A DNA stretch of 64,000 bases from NCBI GenBank assembly GCA_037893245.1, contig JBAIAA010001107.1:124001-188000 (forward strand). The letters run 5' to 3'. Below are positions 50,041-63,169 of the stretch, piece after piece. The first letter of the stretch is position 1. Each line of letters begins with the position of its first letter. The position numbers and the translations under genes were made by a program. The notes below the pieces were generated by a model. The model searched no databases. It was not told the DNA's origin and saw only the letters and a program-made list of their open reading frames with translations. Source of the stretch: Crossaster papposus (Eukaryota > Echinodermata > Asteroidea > Velatida > Solasteridae).

Positions 50041-53000
50041 ATTTCTTATGCACACTTCTTTCCCTTTACATATTTCTTATGCACACTTCTTTCCCTTTAC
50101 ATATTTCTTATGCACACTTCTTTCCCTTTACATATTTCTTATGCACACTTCTTTCCCTTTACATATTTCTTATGCACACTTCTTTCCCTTTACATATTTC
50201 TTATGCACACTTCTTTCCCTTTACATATTTCTTATGCACACTTCTTTCCCTTTACATATTTCTTATGCACACTTCTTTCCCTTTACATATTTCTTATGCA
50301 CACTTCTTTCCCTTTACATATTTCTTATGCACACTTCTTTCCCTTTACATATTTCTTATGCACACTTCTTTCCCTTTACATATTTCTTATGCACACTTCT
50401 TTCCCTTTACATATTTCTTATGCACACTTCTTTCCCTTTACATATTTCTTATGCACACTTCTTTCCCTTTACATATTTCTTATGCACACTTCTTTCCCTT
50501 TACATATTTCTTATGCACACTTCTTTCCCTTTACATATTTCTTATGCACACTTCTTTCCCTTTACATATTTCTTATGCACACTTCTTTCCCTTTACATAT
50601 TTCTTATGCACACTTCTTTCCCTTTACATATTTCTTATGCACACTTCTTTCCCTTTACATATTTCTTATGCACACTTCTTTCCCTTTACATATTTCTTAT
50701 GCACACTTCTTTCCCTTTACATATTTCTTATGCACACTTCTTTCCCTTTACATATTTCTTATGCACACTTCTTTCCCTTTACATATTTCTTATGCACACT
50801 TCTTTCCCTTTACATATTTCTTATGCACACTTCTTTCCCTTTACATATTTCTTATGCACACTTCTTTCCCTTTACATATTTCTTATGCACACTTCTTTCC
50901 CTTTACATATTTCTTATGCACACTTCTTTCCCTTTACATATTTCTTATGCACACTTCTTTCCCTTTACATATTTCTTATGCACACTTCTTTCCCTTTACA
51001 TATTTCTTATGCACACTTCTTTCCCTTTACATATTTCTTATGCACACTTCTTTCCCTTTACATATTTCTTATGCACACTTCTTTCCCTTTACATATTTCT
51101 TATGCACACTTCTTTCCCTTTACATATTTCTTATGCACACTTCTTTCCCTTTACATATTTCTTATGCACACTTCTTTCCCTTTACATATTTCTTATGCAC
51201 ACTTCTTTCCCTTTACATATTTCTTATGCACACTTCTTTCCCTTTACATATTTCTTATGCACACTTCTTTCCCTTTACATATTTCTTATGCACACTTCTT
51301 TCCCTTTACATATTTCTTATGCACACTTCTTTCCCTTTACATATTTCTTATGCACACTTCTTTCCCTTTACATATTTCTTATGCACACTTCTTTCCCTTT
51401 ACATATTTCTTATGCACACTTCTTTCCCTTTACATATTTCTTATGCACACTTCTTTCCCTTTACATATTTCTTATGCACACTTCTTTCCCTTTACATATT
51501 TCTTATGCACACTTCTTTCCCTTTACATATTTCTTATGCACACTTCTTTCCCTTTACATATTTCTTATGCACACTTCTTTCCCTTTACATATTTCTTATG
51601 CACACTTCTTTCCCTTTACATATTTCTTATGCACACTTCTTTCCCTTTACATATTTCTTATGCACACTTCTTTCCCTTTACATATTTCTTATGCACACTT
51701 CTTTCCCTTTACATATTTCTTATGCACACTTCTTTCCCTTTACATATTTCTTATGCACACTTCTTTCCCTTTACATATTTCTTATGCACACTTCTTTCCC
51801 TTTACATATTTCTTATGCACACTTCTTTCCCTTTACATATTTCTTATGCACACTTCTTTCCCTTTACATATTTCTTATGCACACTTCTTTCCCTTTACAT
51901 ATTTCTTATGCACACTTCTTTCCCTTTACATATTTCTTATGCACACTTCTTTCCCTTTACATATTTCTTATGCACACTTCTTTCCCTTTACATATTTCTT
52001 ATGCACACTTCTTTCCCTTTACATATTTACTCTAGGCTTCCACATCTTTCTTTATTTCTTATGCACACTTCTTTCCCTTTACATATTTCTTATGCACACT
52101 TCTTTCCCTTTACATATTTCTTATGCACACTTCTTTCCCTTTACATATTTCTTATGCACACTTCTTTCCCTTTACATATTTCTTATGCACACTTCTTTCC
52201 CTTTACATATTTCTTATGCACACTTCTTTCCCTTTACATATTTCTTATGCACACTTCTTTCCCTTTACATATTTCTTATGCACACTTCTTTCCCTTTACA
52301 TATTTCTTATGCACACTTCTTTCCCTTTACATATTTCTTATGCACACTTCTTTCCCTTTACATATTTCTTATGCACACTTCTTTCCCTTTACATATTTCT
52401 TATGCACACTTCTTTCCCTTTACATATTTCTTATGCACACTTCTTTCCCTTTACATATTTCTTATGCACACTTCTTTCCCTTTACATATTTCTTATGCAC
52501 ACTTCTTTCCCTTTACATATTTCTTATGCACACTTCTTTCCCTTTACATATTTCTTATGCACACTTCTTTCCCTTTACATATTTCTTATGCACACTTCTT
52601 TCCCTTTACATATTTCTTATGCACACTTCTTTCCCTTTACATATTTCTTATGCACACTTCTTTCCCTTTACATATTTCTTATGCACACTTCTTTCCCTTT
52701 ACATATTTCTTATGCACACTTCTTTCCCTTTACATATTTCTTATGCACACTTCTTTCCCTTTACATATTTCTTATGCACACTTCTTTCCCTTTACATATT
52801 TCTTATGCACACTTCTTTCCCTTTACATATTTCTTATGCACACTTCTTTCCCTTTACATATTTCTTATGCACACTTCTTTCCCTTTACATATTTCTTATG
52901 CACACTTCTTTCCCTTTACATATTTCTTATGCACACTTCTTTCCCTTTACATATTTCTTATGCACACTTCTTTCCCTTTACATATTTCTTATGCACACTT

Positions 53001-54960
53001 CTTTCCCTTTACATATTTCTTATGCACACTTCTTTCCCTTTACATATTTCTTATGCACACTTCTTTCCCTTTACATATTTCTTATGCACACTTCTTTCCC
53101 TTTACATATTTCTTATGCACACTTCTTTCCCTTTACATATTTCTTATGCACACTTCTTTCCCTTTACATATTTCTTATGCACACTTCTTTCCCTTTACAT
53201 ATTTCTTATGCACACTTCTTTCCCTTTACATATTTCTTATGCACACTTCTTTCCCTTTACATATTTCTTATGCACACTTCTTTCCCTTTACATATTTCTT
53301 ATGCACACTTCTTTCCCTTTACATATTTCTTATGCACACTTCTTTCCCTTTACATATTTCTTATGCACACTTCTTTCCCTTTACATATTTCTTATGCACA
53401 CTTCTTTCCCTTTACATATTTCTTATGCACACTTCTTTCCCTTTACATATTTCTTATGCACACTTCTTTCCCTTTACATATTTCTTATGCACACTTCTTT
53501 CCCTTTACATATTTCTTATGCACACTTCTTTCCCTTTACATATTTCTTATGCACACTTCTTTCCCTTTACATATTTCTTATGCACACTTCTTTCCCTTTA
53601 CATATTTCTTATGCACACTTCTTTCCCTTTACATATTTCTTATGCACACTTCTTTCCCTTTACATATTTCTTATGCACACTTCTTTCCCTTTACATATTT
53701 CTTATGCACACTTCTTTCCCTTTACATATTTCTTATGCACACTTCTTTCCCTTTACATATTTCTTATGCACACTTCTTTCCCTTTACATATTTCTTATGC
53801 ACACTTCTTTCCCTTTACATATTTCTTATGCACACTTCTTTCCCTTTACATATTTCTTATGCACACTTCTTTCCCTTTACATATTTCTTATGCACACTTC
53901 TTTCCCTTTACATATTTCTTATGCACACTTCTTTCCCTTTACATATTTCTTATGCACACTTCTTTCCCTTTACATATTTCTTATGCACACTTCTTTCCCT
54001 TTACATATTTCTTATGCACACTTCTTTCCCTTTACATATTTCTTATGCACACTTCTTTCCCTTTACATATTTCTTATGCACACTTCTTTCCCTTTACATA
54101 TTTCTTATGCACACTTCTTTCCCTTTACATATTTCTTATGCACACTTCTTTCCCTTTACATATTTCTTATGCACACTTCTTTCCCTTTACATATTTCTTA
54201 TGCACACTTCTTTCCCTTTACATATTTCTTATGCACACTTCTTTCCCTTTACATATTTCTTATGCACACTTCTTTCCCTTTACATATTTCTTATGCACAC
54301 TTCTTTCCCTTTACATATTTCTTATGCACACTTCTTTCCCTTTACATATTTCTTATGCACACTTCTTTCCCTTTACATATTTCTTATGCACACTTCTTTC
54401 CCTTTACATATTTCTTATGCACACTTCTTTCCCTTTACATATTTCTTATGCACACTTCTTTCCCTTTACATATTTCTTATGCACACTTCTTTCCCTTTAC
54501 ATATTTCTTATGCACACTTCTTTCCCTTTACATATTTCTTATGCACACTTCTTTCCCTTTACATATTTCTTATGCACACTTCTTTCCCTTTACATATTTC
54601 TTATGCACACTTCTTTCCCTTTACATATTTCTTATGCACACTTCTTTCCCTTTACATATTTCTTATGCACACTTCTTTCCCTTTACATATTTCTTATGCA
54701 CACTTCTTTCCCTTTACATATTTCTTATGCACACTTCTTTCCCTTTACATATTTCTTATGCACACTTCTTTCCCTTTACATATTTCTTATGCACACTTCT
54801 TTCCCTTTACATATTTCTTATGCACACTTCTTTCCCTTTACATATTTCTTATGCACACTTCTTTCCCTTTACATATTTCTTATGCACACTTCTTTCCCTT
54901 TACATATTTCTTATGCACACTTCTTTCCCTTTACATATTTCTTATGCACACTTCTTTCCC
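50041..54960 (+). repeat. Uniform block 2: about 157 consensus monomers
   Basis: No substitution is visible over 4.9 kb in any reading frame. The only interruption is the degenerate insert at 52029-52057. Its left edge cuts a domain-B HOR at a damaged monomer, and its right edge is a 5-bp deletion at 54960/54961. Nothing else is present. As with block 1, recent amplification and assembly collapse both explain it. Confidence 0.9.
52029..52057 (+). repeat. Degenerate 29-bp insert
   Basis: It begins ACTCTAGGCTTCC and ends ACATCTTTCTTTATTT. CTCGAG is degraded to CTCTAG and the type-diagnostic core is lost. It resembles the damaged inserts of 30187-35050. Confidence 0.8.
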
Positions 54961-54966
54961 TTATTT
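54953..54966 (+). other. 5-bp deletion junction at the domain boundary
   Basis: CCCTTTACATATTT is shortened to CCCTTATTT directly before a type-A insert. It is the only insert with this truncated left monomer and marks the edge of uniform block 2. It could be a recombination joint or an assembly join. Confidence 0.85.
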
Positions 54967-55002
54967 AACTCGAGGGCTTGTTCCCACATCATGTGTTTAT
55001 TT
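54967..55002 (+). repeat. 36-bp insert, type A
   Basis: The insert itself is intact; its left monomer lacks 5 bp. Forty-seven monomers follow, including CTTATTTCCC at 55264 and CACAATTC about one monomer on. Confidence 0.94.
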
Positions 55003-56459
55003 CTTATGCACACTTCTTTCCCTTTACATATTTCTTATGCACACTTCTTTCCCTTTACATATTTCTTATGCACACTTCTTTCCCTTTACATATTTCTTAT
55101 GCACACTTCTTTCCCTTTACATATTTCTTATGCACACTTCTTTCCCTTTACATATTTCTTATGCACACTTCTTTCCCTTTACATATTTCTTATGCACACT
55201 TCTTTCCCTTTACATATTTCTTATGCACACTTCTTTCCCTTTACATATTTCTTATGCACACTTATTTCCCTTTACATATTTATTATGCACAATTCTTTCC
55301 CTTTACATATTTCTTATGCACACTTCTTTCCCTTTACATATTTCTTATGCACACTTCTTTCCCTTTACATATTTCTTATGCACACTTCTTTCCCTTTACA
55401 TATTTCTTATGCACACTTCTTTCCCTTTACATATTTCTTATGCACACTTCTTTCCCTTTACATATTTCTTATGCACACTTCTTTCCCTTTACATATTTCT
55501 TATGCACACTTCTTTCCCTTTACATATTTCTTATGCACACTTCTTTCCCTTTACATATTTCTTATGCACACTTCTTTCCCTTTACATATTTCATATGCAC
55601 ACTTCTTTCCCTTTACATATTTCTTATGCACACTTCTTTCCCTTTACATATTTCTTATGCACACTTCTTTCCCTTTACATATTTCTTATGCACACTTCTT
55701 TCCCTTTACATATTTCCTATGCACACTTCTTTCCCTTTACATATTTCTTATGCACACTTCTTTCCCTTTACATATTTCTTATGCACACTCCTTTCCCTTT
55801 ACATATTTCTTATGCACACTTCTTTCCCTTTACATATTTCTTATGCACACTTCTTTCCCTTTACATATTTCTTATGCACACTTCTTTCCCTTTACATATT
55901 TCTTATGCACACTTCTTTCCCTTTACATATTTCTTATGCACACTTCTTTCCCTTTACATATTTCTTATGCACACTTCTTTCCCTTTACATATTTCTTATG
56001 CACACTTCTTTCCCTTTACATATTTATTATGCACACTTCTTTCCCTTTACATATTTATTATGCACACTTCTTTCCCTTTACATATTTCTTATGCACACTT
56101 CTTTCCCTTTACATATTTATTATGCACACTTCTTTCCCTTTACATATTTCTTATGCACACTTCTGTCCCTTTACATATTTCTTATGCACACTTCTTTCCC
56201 TTTACATATTTCTTATGCACACTTCTTTCCCTTTACATATTTCTTATGCACACTTCTTTCCCTTTACATATTTCTTATGCACACTTCTTTCCCTTTACAT
56301 ATTTCTTATGCACACTTCTTTCCCTTTACATATTTCTTATGCACACTTCTTTCCCTTTACATATTTCTTATGCACACTTCTTTCCCTTTACATATTTCTT
56401 ATGCACACTTCTTTCCCTTTACATATTTCTTATGCACACTTCTTTCCCTTTACATATTT

Positions 56460-56495
56460 AACTCGAGGGCTTGTTCCCACATCATGTGTTTATTT
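56460..56495 (+). repeat. 36-bp insert, type A
   Basis: Matches the reference. Thirty-five monomers follow, including a triplet of CTTATTTCCC monomers (57346, 57377, 57408). Confidence 0.95.
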
Positions 56496-57580
56496 CTTAT
56501 GCACACTTCTTTCCCTTTACATATTTCTTATGCACACTTCTTTCCCTTTACATATTTCTTATGCACACTTCTTTCCCTTTACATATTTCTTATGCACACT
56601 TCTTTCCCTTTACATATTTCTTATGCACACTTCTTTCCCTTTACATATTTCTTATGCACACTTCTTTCCCTTTACATATTTCTTATGCACACTTCTTTCC
56701 CTTTACATATTTCTTATGCACACTTCTTTCCCTTTACATATTTCTTATGCACACTTCTTTCCCTTTACATATTTCTTATGCACACTTCTTTCCGTTTACA
56801 TATTTCTTATGCACACTTCTTTCCCTTTACATATTTCTTATGCACACTTCTTTCCCTTTACATATTTCTTATGCACACTTCTTTCCCTTTACATATTTCT
56901 TATGCACACTTCTTTCCCTTTACATATTTATTATGCACACTTCTTTCTCTTTACATATTTCTTATGCACACTTCTTTCCCTTTACATATTTCTTATGCAC
57001 ACTTCTTTCCCTTTACATATTTATTATGCACACTTCTTTCCCTTTACATATTTCTTATGCACACTTCTTTCCCTTTACATATTTCTTATGCACACTTCTT
57101 TCCCTTTACATATTTCTTATGCACACTTCTTTCCCTTTACATATTTCTTATGCACACTTCTTTCCCTTTACATATTTCTTATGCACACTTCTTTCCCTTT
57201 ACATATTTCTTATGCACACTTCTTTCCCTTTACATATTTCTTATGCACACTTCTTTCCCTTTACATATTTCTTATGCACACTTCTTTCCCTTTACATATT
57301 TCTTATGCACACTTCTTTCCCTTTACATATTTCTTATGCACACTTATTTCCCTTTACATATTTCTTATGCACACTTATTTCCCTTTACATATTTCTTATG
57401 CACACTTATTTCCCTTTACATATTTCTTATGCACACTTCTTTCCCTTTACATATTTCTTATGCACACTTCTTTCCCTTTACATATTTCTTATGCACACTT
57501 CTTTCCCTTTACATATTTCTTATGCACACTTCTTTCCCTTTACATATTTCTTATGCACACTTCTTTCCCTTTACATATTT

Positions 57581-57616
57581 AACTCGAGGGCTTGTCCCGA
57601 CATCATGTGTTTATTT
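57581..57616 (+). repeat. 36-bp insert, type B
   Basis: Intact; followed by TTTATTATGCCC rather than TTTCTTATGCAC. Confidence 0.93.
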
Positions 57617-58732
57617 ATTATGCCCACTTCTTTCCCTTTACATATTTCTTATGCAAACTTCTTTCCCGTTACATATTTCTTATGCACACTTCTTTCCCTT
57701 TACATATTTCTTATGCACACTTCTTTCCCTTTACATATTTCTTATGCACACTTCTTTCCCTTTACATATTTCTTATGCACACTTCTTTCCCTTTACATAT
57801 TTCTTATGCACACTTCTTTCCCTTTACATATTTCTTATGCACACTTCTTTCCCTTTACATATTTCTTATGCACACTTCTTTCCCTTTACATATTTCTTAT
57901 GCACACTTCTTTCCCTTTACATATTTCTTATGCACACTTCTTTCCCTTTACATATTTCTTATGCACACTTCTTTCCCTTTACATATTTCTTATGCACACT
58001 TCTTTCCCTTTACATATTTCTTATGCACACTTCTTTCCCTTTACATATTTCTTATGCACACTTCTTTCCCTTTACATATTTCTTATGCACACTTCTTTCC
58101 CTTTACATATTTCTTATGCACACTTCTTTCCCTTTACATATTTCTTATGCACACTTCTTTCCCTTTACATATTTCTTATGCACACTTCTTTCCCTTTACA
58201 TATTTCTTATGCACACTTCTTTCCCTTTACATATTTCTTATGCACACTTCTTTCCCTTTACATATTTCTTATGCACACTTCTTTCCCTTTACATATTTCT
58301 TATGCACACTTCTTTCCCTTTACATATTTCTTATGCACACTTCTTTCCCTTTACATATTTCTTATGCACACTTCTTTCCCTTTACATATTTCTTATGCAC
58401 ACTTCTTTCCCTTTACATATTTCTTATGCACACTTCTTTCCCTTTACATATTTCTTATGCACACTTCTTTCCCTTTACATATTTCTTATGCACACTTATT
58501 TCCCTTTACATATTTCTTATGCACACTTATTTCCCTTTATATATTTCTTATGCACACTTATTTCCCTTTACATATTTCTTATGCACACTTCTTTCCCTTT
58601 ACATATTTCTTATGCACACTTCTTTCCCTTTACATATTTCTTATGCACACTTCTTTCCCTTTACATATTTCTTATGCACACTTCTTTCCCTTTACATATT
58701 TCTTATGCACACTTCTTTCCCTTTACATATTT
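57581..58732 (+). repeat. 1,152-bp higher-order repeat bounded by type-B inserts
   Basis: Inserts at 57581-57616 and 58733-58768 are 1,152 bp apart (36 + 36 x 31). Each is preceded at 184 bp by three consecutive CTTATTTCCC monomers: 57346/57377/57408 and 58498/58529/58560. The start is more mutated than usual: TTTATTATGCCCAC, GCAAACTTC and CCCGTTACAT in the first two monomers. Confidence 0.9.
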
Positions 58733-58768
58733 AACTCGAGGGCTTGTCCCGACATCATGTGTTTATTT
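58733..58768 (+). repeat. 36-bp insert, type B
   Basis: Intact. Forty-eight monomers follow, with GCACAATTC near 58841 and CTTCATTCCC near 58906 early in the run. Confidence 0.95.
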
Positions 58769-60256
58769 CTTATGCACACTTCTTTCCCTTTACATATTTC
58801 TTATGCACACTTCTTTCCCTTTACATATTTCTTATGCACAATTCTTTCCCTTTACATATTTCTTATGCACACTTCTTTCCCTTTACATATTTCTTATGCA
58901 CACTTCATTCCCTTTACATATTTCTTATGCACACTTCTTTCCCTTTACATATTTCTTATGCACACTTCTTTCCCTTTACATATTTCTTATGCACACTTCT
59001 TTCCCTTTACATATTTCTTATGCACACTTCTTTCCCTTTACATATTTCTTATGCACACTTCTTTCCCTTTACATATTTCTTATGCACACTTCTTTCCCTT
59101 TACATATTTCTTATGCACACTTCTTTCCCTTTACATATTTCTTATGCACACTTCTTTCCCTTTACATATTTCTTATGCACACTTCTTTCCCTTTACATAT
59201 TTCTTATGCACACTTCTTTCCCTTTACATATTTCTTATGCACACTTCTTTCCCTTTACATATTTCTTATGCACACTTCTTTCCCTTTACATATTTCTTAT
59301 GCACACTTCTTTCCCTTTACATATTTCTTATGCACACTTCTTTCCCTTTACATATTTCTTATGCACACTTCTTTCCCTTTACATATTTCTTATGCACACT
59401 TCTTTCCCTTTACATATTTCTTATGCACACTTCTTTCCCTTTACATATTTCTTATGCACACTTCTTTCCCTTTACATATTTCTTATGCACACTTCTTTCC
59501 CTTTACATATTTCTTATGCACACTTCTTTCCCTTTACATATTTCTTATGCACACTTCTTTCCCTTTACATATTTCTTATGCACACTTCTTTCCCTTTACA
59601 TATTTCTTATGCACACTTCTTTCCCTTTACATATTTCTTATGCACACTTCTTTCCCTTTACATATTTCGTATGCACACTTCTTTCCCTTTACATATTTCT
59701 TATGCACACTTCTTTCCCTTTACATATTTCTTATGCACACTTCTTTCCCTTTACATATTTCTTATGCACACTTCTTTCCCTTTACATATTTCTTATGCAC
59801 ACTTCTTTCCCTTTACATATTTCTTATGCACACTTCTTTCCCTTTACATATTTCTTATGCACACTTCTTTCCCTTTACATATTTCTTATGCACACTTCTT
59901 TCCCTTTACATATTTCTTATGCACACTTCTTTCCCTTTACATATTTCTTATGCACACTTCTTTCCCTTTACATATTTCTTATGCACACTTCTTTCCCTTT
60001 ACATATTTCTTATGCACACTTCTTTCCCTTTACATATTTCTTATGCACACTTCTTTCCCTTTACATATTTCTTATGCACACTTCTTTCCCTTTACATATT
60101 TCTTATGCACACTTCTTTCCCTTTACATATTTCTTATGCACACTTCTTTCCCTTTACATATTTCTTATGCACACTTCTTTCCCTTTACATATTTCTTATG
60201 CACACTTCTTTCCCTTTACATATTTCTTATGCACACTTCTTTCCCTTTACATATTT

Positions 60257-60292
60257 AACTCGAGGGCTTGTCCCGACATCATGTGTTTATTT
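60257..60292 (+). repeat. 36-bp insert, type B
   Basis: Intact. Eight monomers follow, including CTTATTTCCC (60399), TTTCGTATGC and CTTCCCCTTT. Confidence 0.95.
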
Positions 60293-60540
60293 CTTATGCA
60301 CACTTCTTTCCCTTTACATATTTCTTATGCACACTTCTTTCCCTTTACATATTTCTTATGCACACTTCTTTCCCTTTACATATTTCTTATGCACACTTAT
60401 TTCCCTTTACATATTTCTTATGCACACTTCTTTCCCTTTACATATTTCGTATGCACACTTCTTCCCCTTTACATATTTCTTATGCACACTTCTTTCCCTT
60501 TACATATTTCTTATGCACACTTCTTTCCCTTTACATATTT

Positions 60541-60643
60541 AACTCGAGGGCTTGTTCCCACATCATGTGTTTATTTCTTATGCACACTTCTTTCCCTTTA
60601 CATATTTAACTCGAGGGCTTGTCCCGACATCATGTGTTTATTT
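60541..60643 (+). repeat. A-B insert dimer 1
   Basis: A type-A insert (60541-60576) and a type-B insert (60608-60643) flank one monomer, the 67-bp arrangement that in domain A only joins two type-A inserts. Twenty-three monomers (749 bp) separate it from dimer 2. Confidence 0.93.
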
Positions 60644-61356
60644 CTTATGCACACTTCTTTCCCTTTACATATTTCTTATGCACACTTCTTTCCCTTTACA
60701 TATTTCTTATGCACACTTCTTTCCCTTTACATATTTCTTATGCACACTTCTTTCCCTTTACATATTTCTTATGCACACTTCTTTCCCTTTACATATTTCT
60801 TATGCACACTTCTTTCCCTTTACATATTTCTTATGCACACTTCTTTCCCTTTACATATTTCTTATGCACACTTCTTTCCCTTTACATATTTCTTATGCAC
60901 ACTTCTTTCCCTTTACATATTTCTTATGCACACTTCTTTCCCTTTACATATTTCTTATGCACACTTCTTTCCCTTTACATATTTCTTATGCACACTTCTT
61001 TCCCTTTACATATTTCTTATGCACACTTCTTTCCCTTTACATATTTCTTATGCACACTTCTTTCCCTTTACATATTTCTTATGAACACTTCTTTCCCTTT
61101 ACATATTTCTTATGCACACTTCTTTCCCTTTACATATTTCTTATGCACACTTCTTTCCCTTTACATATTTCTTATGCACACTTCTTTCCCTTTACATATT
61201 TCTTATGCACACTTCTTTCCCTTTACATATTTCTTATGCACACTTCTTTCCCTTTACATATTTCTTATGCACACTTCTTTCCCTTTACATATTTCTTATG
61301 CACACTTCTTTCCCTTTACATATTTCTTATGCACACTTCTTTCCCTTTACATATTT

Positions 61357-61459
61357 AACTCGAGGGCTTGTTCCCACATCATGTGTTTATTTCTTATGCA
61401 CACTTCTTTCCCTTTACATATTTAACTCGAGGGCTTGTCCCGACATCATGTGTTTATTT
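61357..61459 (+). repeat. A-B insert dimer 2
   Basis: A type-A insert (61357-61392) and a type-B insert (61424-61459) lie in the same order and spacing as dimer 1, 816 bp downstream. Fifty-four monomers follow. Confidence 0.93.
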
Positions 61460-63133
61460 CTTATGCACATTTCTTTCCCTTTACATATTTCTTATGCACA
61501 CTTCTTTCCCTTTACATATTTCTTATGCACACTTCTTTCCCTTTACATATTTCTTATGCACACTTCTTTCCCTTTACATATATCTTATGCACACTTCTTT
61601 CCCTTTACATATTTCTTATGCACACTTCTTTCCCTTTACATATTTCTTATGCACACTTCTTTCCCTTTACATATTTCCTATGCACACTTCTTTCCCTTTA
61701 CATATTTCTTATGCACACTTCTTTCCCTTTACATATTTCTTATGCACACTTCTTTCCATTTACATATTTCTTATGCACACTTCTTTCCCTTTACATATTT
61801 CTTATGCACACTTCTTTCCCTTTACATATTTCTCATGCACACTTCTTTCCCTTTACATATTTCTTATGCACACTTCTTTCCCTTTACATATTTCTTATGC
61901 ACACTTCTTTCCCTTTACATATTTCTTATGCACACTTCTTTCCCTTTACATATTTCTTATGCACACTTCTTTCCCTTTACATATTTCTTATGCACACTTC
62001 TTTCCCTTTACATATTTCTTATGCACACTTCTTTCCCTTTACATATTTCTTATGCACACTTCTTTCCCTTTACGTATTTCTTATGCACACTTCTTTCCCT
62101 TTACATATTTCGTATGCACACTTCTTTCCCTTTACATATTTCTTATGCACACTTCTTTCCCTTTACATATTTCTTATGCACACTTCTTTCCCTTTACATA
62201 TTTCTTATGCACACTTCTTTCCCTTTACATATTTCTTATGCACACTTCTTTCCCTTTACATATTTCTTATGCACACTTCTTTCCCTTTACATATTTCTTA
62301 TGCACACTTCTTTCCCTTTACATATTTCTTATGCACACTTCTTTCCCTTTACATATTTCTTATGCACACTTCTTTCCCTTTACATATTTCTTATGCACAC
62401 TTCTTTCCCTTTACATATTTCTTATGCACACTTCTTTCCCTTTACATATTTCTTATGCACACTTCTTTCCCTTTACATATTTCTTATGCACACTTCTTTC
62501 CCTTTACATATTTCTTATGCACACTTCTTTCCCTTTACATATTTCTTATGCACACTTCTTTCCCTTTACATATTTCTTATGCACACTTCTTTCCCTATAC
62601 ATATTTCTTATGCACACTTCTTTCCCTTTACATATTTCTTATGCACACTTCTTTCCTTTTACATATTTCTTATGCACACTTCTTTCCCTTTACATATTTC
62701 TTATGCACACTTCTTTCCCTTTACATATTTCTTATGCACACTTCTTTCCCTTTACATATTTCTTATGCACACTTCTTTCCCTTTACATATTTCTTATGCA
62801 CACTTCTTTCCCTTTACATATTTCTTATGCACACTTCTTTCCCTTTACATATTTCTTATGCACACTTCTTTCCCTTTACATATTTCTTATGCACACTTCT
62901 TTCCCTTTACATATTTCTTATGCACACTTCTTTCCCTTTACATATTTCTTATGCACACTTCTTTCCCTTTACATATTTCTTATGCACACTTCTTTCCCTT
63001 TACATATTTCTTATGCACACTTCTTTCCCTTTACATATTTCTTATGCACACTTCTTTCCCTTTACATATTTCTTATGCACACTTCTTTCCCTTTACATAT
63101 TTCTTATGCACACTTCTTTCCCTTTACATATTT

Positions 63134-63169
63134 AACTCGAGGGCTTGTTCCCACATCATGTGTTTATTT
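63134..63169 (+). repeat. 36-bp insert, type A, last in window
   Basis: Intact. Only monomers follow, including TTTCCTATGC, TTTCGTATGC (about 63357 and 63975), TTTATTATGC and CTTGTGCAC. Confidence 0.95.

Noticed and set aside
154..63169. The 36-bp insert as a miniature transposon or IS end
   Set aside because: It has no terminal inverted repeats and no target-site duplication distinguishable from the monomer. Its spacing follows array duplication rather than scattered insertion.
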